From assembly GCA_964487295.1 (NCBI GenBank), contig CAZAQL010000108.1, positions 1 through 8,978 of the forward strand: 8,978 nt of DNA. The letters are read 5' to 3'. This stretch comes from JAPEKQ01 sp964487295 (GTDB lineage Bacteria; Joyebacterota; Joyebacteria; Joyebacterales; Joyebacteraceae). The translations under genes were made by a program, and so were the position numbers. Positions 5,830-8,978 of this stretch are shown here, piece after piece. Numbering within the stretch: position 1 is the first letter of the stretch; each line of letters starts with the position of its first letter. The notes under the pieces are model-generated. The model searched no databases. It worked only from the letters and a program-made list of their open reading frames with translations, and was not told the origin of the DNA.

Positions 5830-8800
5830 TCAAGTCCCGCGTGTGACCCCCGCCTCCTCGTGCAGTCCGGCGAGCGCGGCGAGCAGCTCGGCCTCGCTCC
5901 GCGCGAAGGCCGTACTCGTCGGCAGCTGATCGAGAAGCCTCACGCCATACTGGCGGCTCGCGAGCCGGCTGTCGAGGAAGACCACCGCGCCCATGTCCGT
6001 CGAGGACCGGATGAGGCGTCCGAATCCCTGCCTGAGCCCGATGGCGGTTCGGGGCACCATGTACCTGTCAAACGCTCGTTCGCCGGCGCGTTCGTACCGC
6101 TCGCAGTGCGCCTCAACGACGGGATCCGACGGCACGGGGAACGGCAGTTTCACGATCACGAGCTGCTCGAGCGACCTCCCGGGAACGTCCACGCCCTCCC
6201 AGAAGCTGCTCGTGGCCAGCAGCACGCTGCCGGTCTCCCGCGCGAACTGCTCGAGCAACGCCGTCCGAGGCGCCCCGTGGCCCTGCGCCAGCACGGGCTT
6301 CCCCGCGGTGGCGAACCGGTCCCGGACCAGCTTGAACACCGTGTCGAGCGCCGACCGGGATGTGAAGAGCACGAGCGTCCCTCCGGCCGCCGGCATCGCG
6401 AGCTTGACGACGAGATCGGCGACGGCCTGGTTGAACCCCCTGCTCGACGGCTCGCTCAGATACTGCGCGACGACCGAGATGGCCTGTCGGCCGTAGTCGT
6501 AGGGGCTTCCCACATCGCGCGTGACGAGACGCCAGTCCGCCATCGCATCCAGCCCCAGCCGCTCACAGAAGAAGTCGAACGACCCGTCGACCGTCAGCGT
6601 GGCCGAGGTCAGAATCAGCGACTCAAGTCTGTCGTACAGGAAGTCCTGCATCCTGTCGGCGACACTCACCGGCGCGCTTCTCATCTCGCACTCGCGCGTG
6701 TCCCCGTAGGTTCTCACGTCCAGCCAGAAGACGCTCTCGCCGTCCGTCGCCTCGGCGAGGAAGGCCATGTCCTCGAGAAGGCGAACGATCCGCTCCGTCT
6801 CGAACTCGAGCGACTGAACGATCGAATCCGCCGCCTCGATGCCCGAGTCCGTCACCAGGTCGGCGAGCGTCGTGAGCGTCTCGACAAGGCGCGAGAGGCT
6901 CGTCGAGGCGGCGTCGAGCTCGGGACGCGCGAGAGCGGCGACCGGATGGTCGGCGCGGTACCTCAGTTTGCCGTACTCCACTGGTCTGCCGTTGTTGAGA
7001 TCCTCGTGTCTGGCGTTCAGGGTCGCGAAGAACGTCTCGAGGTCCTTGCGCGCGCGCTCCGACTCGGAGATGCCCCGCTCGGCCGCCTCGGCGGCCGTCG
7101 AGACGATCCCACCGTCCGACGCGCTCCGAAGCCGGGCCAGAACATCCGGCAGCACGCCGTCGTCGCCGCCGTCGCGTCGGTAGACCGAGTCGAGCGTCGT
7201 CCTTCCACGCCAGACCCCGGCGCGGCGCCCGAGGTGCTCGGTCGCCACGCGTTCGATGTTGTGGGCCTCGTCGCAGATGAGAATCGAGTACTCGCCGAGC
7301 ACGCGTCCCTCGGTCTCACTGTCGCTGAACAGGAGCGAGTGATTGACGACCACGATGTGGGACGACTGCGCTGCTCGACGGGCCCTCTGGAGGTAGCATG
7401 TCTCGTTGTGCGGGCACTTCTGCCCCAGGCACGGCCCTCCGTCCGCGGAGATGCGGCTCCACAGGTACCTTCGCCGCCTCAGTGCCGCCAGCTCGCTGAC
7501 GTCTCCCGAGTCGGTCTCCGCCTCCCAGAGCGCCACGGGCAGGAGACCGGCCCGCTCCTCCGGGGACAGGCCCCGCTCGAGCGCGCGCGCCCACCGCTCA
7601 CGGCACAGGTAGTTGCTCCGTCCTTTGAGCAGCGACACGCTGAATCCGATGTCAAGCGCACGCTCCAGGAACGGGACGTCCTTGTTGAACAGCTGCTCCT
7701 GCAGGTTCCGGGTGTTCGTCGAGACGATGACGCGCTCGCCGTTGAGCACGGCGTACTGCGCCGCCGGGACCAGGTACGCGAGCGACTTGCCGACGCCCGT
7801 GCCCGCCTCGACGACGAGGTCGAGCCCGTTGTTGAGCGCGTCCCCGACCGCGCGCATCATCTCGAGCTGCTCGCGGCGCTCCTCGTACTCCGGCAGCTCC
7901 GACGCGATCGCGCCTCCCTCGACGAACTGCCGCTCGGCCGAATCGAGATCGACCTCGAGGCGCTCCTCCCGGGGAACGCGCGCGTGTTGCGCGCCGCGGA
8001 CGACGTCGTAGCGCAGAAGGTTGCTCTCGCGGGAGCCGTGATCGGGAACCGCGAACGGCGCGAGCGCGCCGCCGGCCGCGCGCGCCGGGGCTGTGGCGCG
8101 TTCGCGCGCCGGGGCTGTGGCGCGTTCGCGCGCCGGGTCCGTGGCGCGTTCGCGCGCCGCCTCGATGAGCAAACGCGTCTGCGGGTCGGCCAGCGCCGAC
8201 ATTCGAGCGAGTATGGCGGGTCCGACCTGGTCGAGCACTTCGAGCAGGCGCAGGAAGACGGTCGCCGTGACCTCGGCGTCGTCGAGCGCGCGGTGCGCGC
8301 GGCCCGGCTCGACGCCGAAGAACTCCGCGAGCGCCGCCAGGCGGTGGCTGCGCATCCTCGGAACGAGCGCGCGCGCCAGCGTCAGCGTGTCGAAGACGCC
8401 CTCGCGGCCGATGAGATACTCCGGCCGGTTGTCGGCCGCGACCGCGAGGAACCCGAGATCGAAGACCGCATTCTGAGCCACGAGCGGGGCGTCCCCGCAG
8501 AACTCGATCGTCTCCCGAAGCGCCGTGTCGATGTCGGGCGCCCCGGCGAGATCGTCGTCGGTGATCCCCGTGAGATAGCTGATGTCCGACGGTACCGAGA
8601 CCCCGGGGTTCACGAGCGTCGTGTACCGGGCGTCGACGACACCCTCGGTGACGCGAACCGCCCCGATCTCCATGATGCGGTCGTGGCCGGGTTCCAGACC
8701 GGTCGTCTCGAGATCGATCGAGACGAAGGTCGCAGGATACCCGCGGGAACTCGTCCCCGGAGACCCGCCGACGGCGGAGTCGAACGCCGGTGTCTCACGC

Positions 8801-8832
8801 CTCATCCCGTCCCCGCGACCCGGCTCCGTCAT
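5830..8832 (-). CDS. dinG: DnaQ-type 3'-5' exonuclease fused to Fe-S DinG/XPD-family helicase
   Basis: The 1000-residue product has two enzyme modules. Residues 35-200 are a DEDDh exonuclease with all acidic residues present: Asp40/Glu42 in IDLETTG, Asn121/Asp125 in AQNAVFD, and His180/Asp185 in HRALDDA. A linker with 8-residue repeats (about 226-251) follows. The superfamily 2 helicase has a Q-motif-like YEERREQLEMM (316-326), Walker A EAGTGVGKS (342-350, Lys349), DEAH box (521-524), LTSATL (741-746), SSFWEGVDVPG (875-885) and the arginine-finger motif QGFGRLIR (935-942). Four cysteines at 410, 468, 473 and 479 have the x4/x5 spacing of the E. coli DinG iron-sulfur ligands. DinG enzymes unwind DNA, D-loops, R-loops and RNA-DNA hybrids in a 5'-3' direction. 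ATG 8832 is chosen because it overlaps the thiC stop as ATGA and has GGGAGGG just upstream. The frame is open to 8898, but that part lies inside thiC. Confidence 0.95.
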   Translation of the reverse strand: MTEPGRGDGMRRETPAFDSAVGGSPGTSSRGYPATFVSIDLETTGLEPGHDRIMEIGAVRVTEGVVDARYTTLVNPGVSVPSDISYLTGITDDDLAGAPDIDTALRETIEFCGDAPLVAQNAVFDLGFLAVAADNRPEYLIGREGVFDTLTLARALVPRMRSHRLAALAEFFGVEPGRAHRALDDAEVTATVFLRLLEVLDQVGPAILARMSALADPQTRLLIEAARERATDPARERATAPARERATAPARAAGGALAPFAVPDHGSRESNLLRYDVVRGAQHARVPREERLEVDLDSAERQFVEGGAIASELPEYEERREQLEMMRAVGDALNNGLDLVVEAGTGVGKSLAYLVPAAQYAVLNGERVIVSTNTRNLQEQLFNKDVPFLERALDIGFSVSLLKGRSNYLCRERWARALERGLSPEERAGLLPVALWEAETDSGDVSELAALRRRRYLWSRISADGGPCLGQKCPHNETCYLQRARRAAQSSHIVVVNHSLLFSDSETEGRVLGEYSILICDEAHNIERVATEHLGRRAGVWRGRTTLDSVYRRDGGDDGVLPDVLARLRSASDGGIVSTAAEAAERGISESERARKDLETFFATLNARHEDLNNGRPVEYGKLRYRADHPVAALARPELDAASTSLSRLVETLTTLADLVTDSGIEAADSIVQSLEFETERIVRLLEDMAFLAEATDGESVFWLDVRTYGDTRECEMRSAPVSVADRMQDFLYDRLESLILTSATLTVDGSFDFFCERLGLDAMADWRLVTRDVGSPYDYGRQAISVVAQYLSEPSSRGFNQAVADLVVKLAMPAAGGTLVLFTSRSALDTVFKLVRDRFATAGKPVLAQGHGAPRTALLEQFARETGSVLLATSSFWEGVDVPGRSLEQLVIVKLPFPVPSDPVVEAHCERYERAGERAFDRYMVPRTAIGLRQGFGRLIRSSTDMGAVVFLDSRLASRQYGVRLLDQLPTSTAFARSEAELLAALAGLHEEAGVTRGT
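8079..8158 (-). repeat. 24-bp tandem repeat, three units plus a partial, in the nuclease-helicase linker
   Basis: Units run 8079-8102, 8103-8126 and 8127-8150, with the first 8 bp of a fourth at 8151-8158. Units 1 and 2 are identical; unit 3 differs at two positions. On the minus strand they encode copies of ARERATAP or ARERATDP (about residues 226-251 of the DinG-like protein), between the exonuclease and helicase modules. The period is a multiple of three, so the frame is kept and copy number can vary without breaking the gene. Confidence 0.93.
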
Positions 8833-8978
8833 TCGCCCTCCCGCTCGCGGACGCCGCTCATCTTGTGCACGGCGCAGTACTCGCCGCACATGGAGCACAG
8901 GCGGTCGTCCGACGGAGGGGCGGCGTCGCGGACGCGCTTCGCCTTCTCGGGGTCGAGACAGAGCTCCATCATCGTCTT
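8829..8978 (-). CDS. thiC: phosphomethylpyrimidine synthase ThiC, C-terminal end (partial)
   Basis: The last 49 codons of a gene entering from the right edge end at TGA 8831-8829. The peptide contains RLCSMCGEYCAV (residues 27-38 of the fragment), a CxxCxxxC cysteine cluster. This is the C-terminal 4Fe-4S-binding motif of ThiC, the radical-SAM enzyme that rearranges aminoimidazole ribotide into the hydroxymethylpyrimidine phosphate of thiamine. Three residues between the second and third cysteines, as here, are seen in part of the family; others have four. The preceding KTMMELCLDPEKAKRVRDA also fits the ThiC tail, as does the short extension after the cluster. The stop overlaps the start of the dinG-like gene by four bases. 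Only the tail is visible, so completeness and any thiamine riboswitch cannot be judged. Confidence 0.88.
   Translation of the reverse strand, partial: KTMMELCLDPEKAKRVRDAAPPSDDRLCSMCGEYCAVHKMSGVREREGE

Noticed and set aside
4155..5846. Plus-strand open frame of 563 codons
   Set aside because: Antisense to hutU along almost its full length, with biased His/Arg/Ala composition and no family motif.
8833..8898. Upstream extension of the dinG-like frame to an ATG at 8898
   Set aside because: These 22 codons lie inside thiC in another frame and are Arg-rich; the ATG at 8832 has the stop/start overlap and a Shine-Dalgarno.

Overview
This is a GC-rich bacterial window with almost no non-coding DNA. 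Every gene I can support lies on the minus strand, so the window reads from its right end to its left end. GC-rich third codon positions leave many long antisense frames open, and these are not genes. An S component of the ECF vitamin-transporter type, a lipoprotein with a lipobox, and a DnaQ-DinG fusion point to a high-GC bacterium, perhaps a poorly cultured diderm lineage (Gemmatimonadota, Eisenbacteria or Krumholzibacteriota-like). The lineage is inference only; there is no rRNA or other marker to settle it.

In transcription order: (1) 8978-8829 is the last 49 codons of thiC, identified by its CxxCxxxC tail. (2) 8832-5830 is a 1000-residue DnaQ-type exonuclease fused to an Fe-S DinG/XPD-like helicase; its ATG overlaps the thiC stop. 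(3) After an 85-bp gap with a GC-rich hairpin comes a compact histidine-utilisation block: hutU (urocanase, 5744-4080), hutI (imidazolonepropionase, 4077-2785), glutamate formiminotransferase (2788-1889) and formimidoyl-THF cyclodeaminase (1870-1244). (4) Ten bases later is a small lipoprotein (1233-823). (5) Overlapping its stop is an ECF S-component-like membrane protein that runs off the left edge (830-1).

The four hut genes form a continuous route: urocanate to imidazolonepropionate to N-formimino-glutamate, then transfer of the formimino group to tetrahydrofolate and its conversion to 5,10-methenyl-THF with release of ammonia. The one-carbon unit is saved in the folate pool. Histidase (hutH) is not in the window. 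Spacing from thiC to the left edge never exceeds 85 bp, so read-through of the whole run is possible.

The most unusual object is at the left edge. The six-helix S-component-like protein does not stop where such proteins normally end. It continues in the same frame into a segment that looks like a signal peptide (basic stretch, hydrophobic core, A-V-A/Q site) and then into an Ala/Asp-rich heptad array encoded by eight 21-bp repeats that reaches base 1. This would be a transporter subunit fused to an exported domain whose main body lies outside the window. A second in-frame repeat (24 bp, three copies) sits in the linker between nuclease and helicase of the DinG-like protein.
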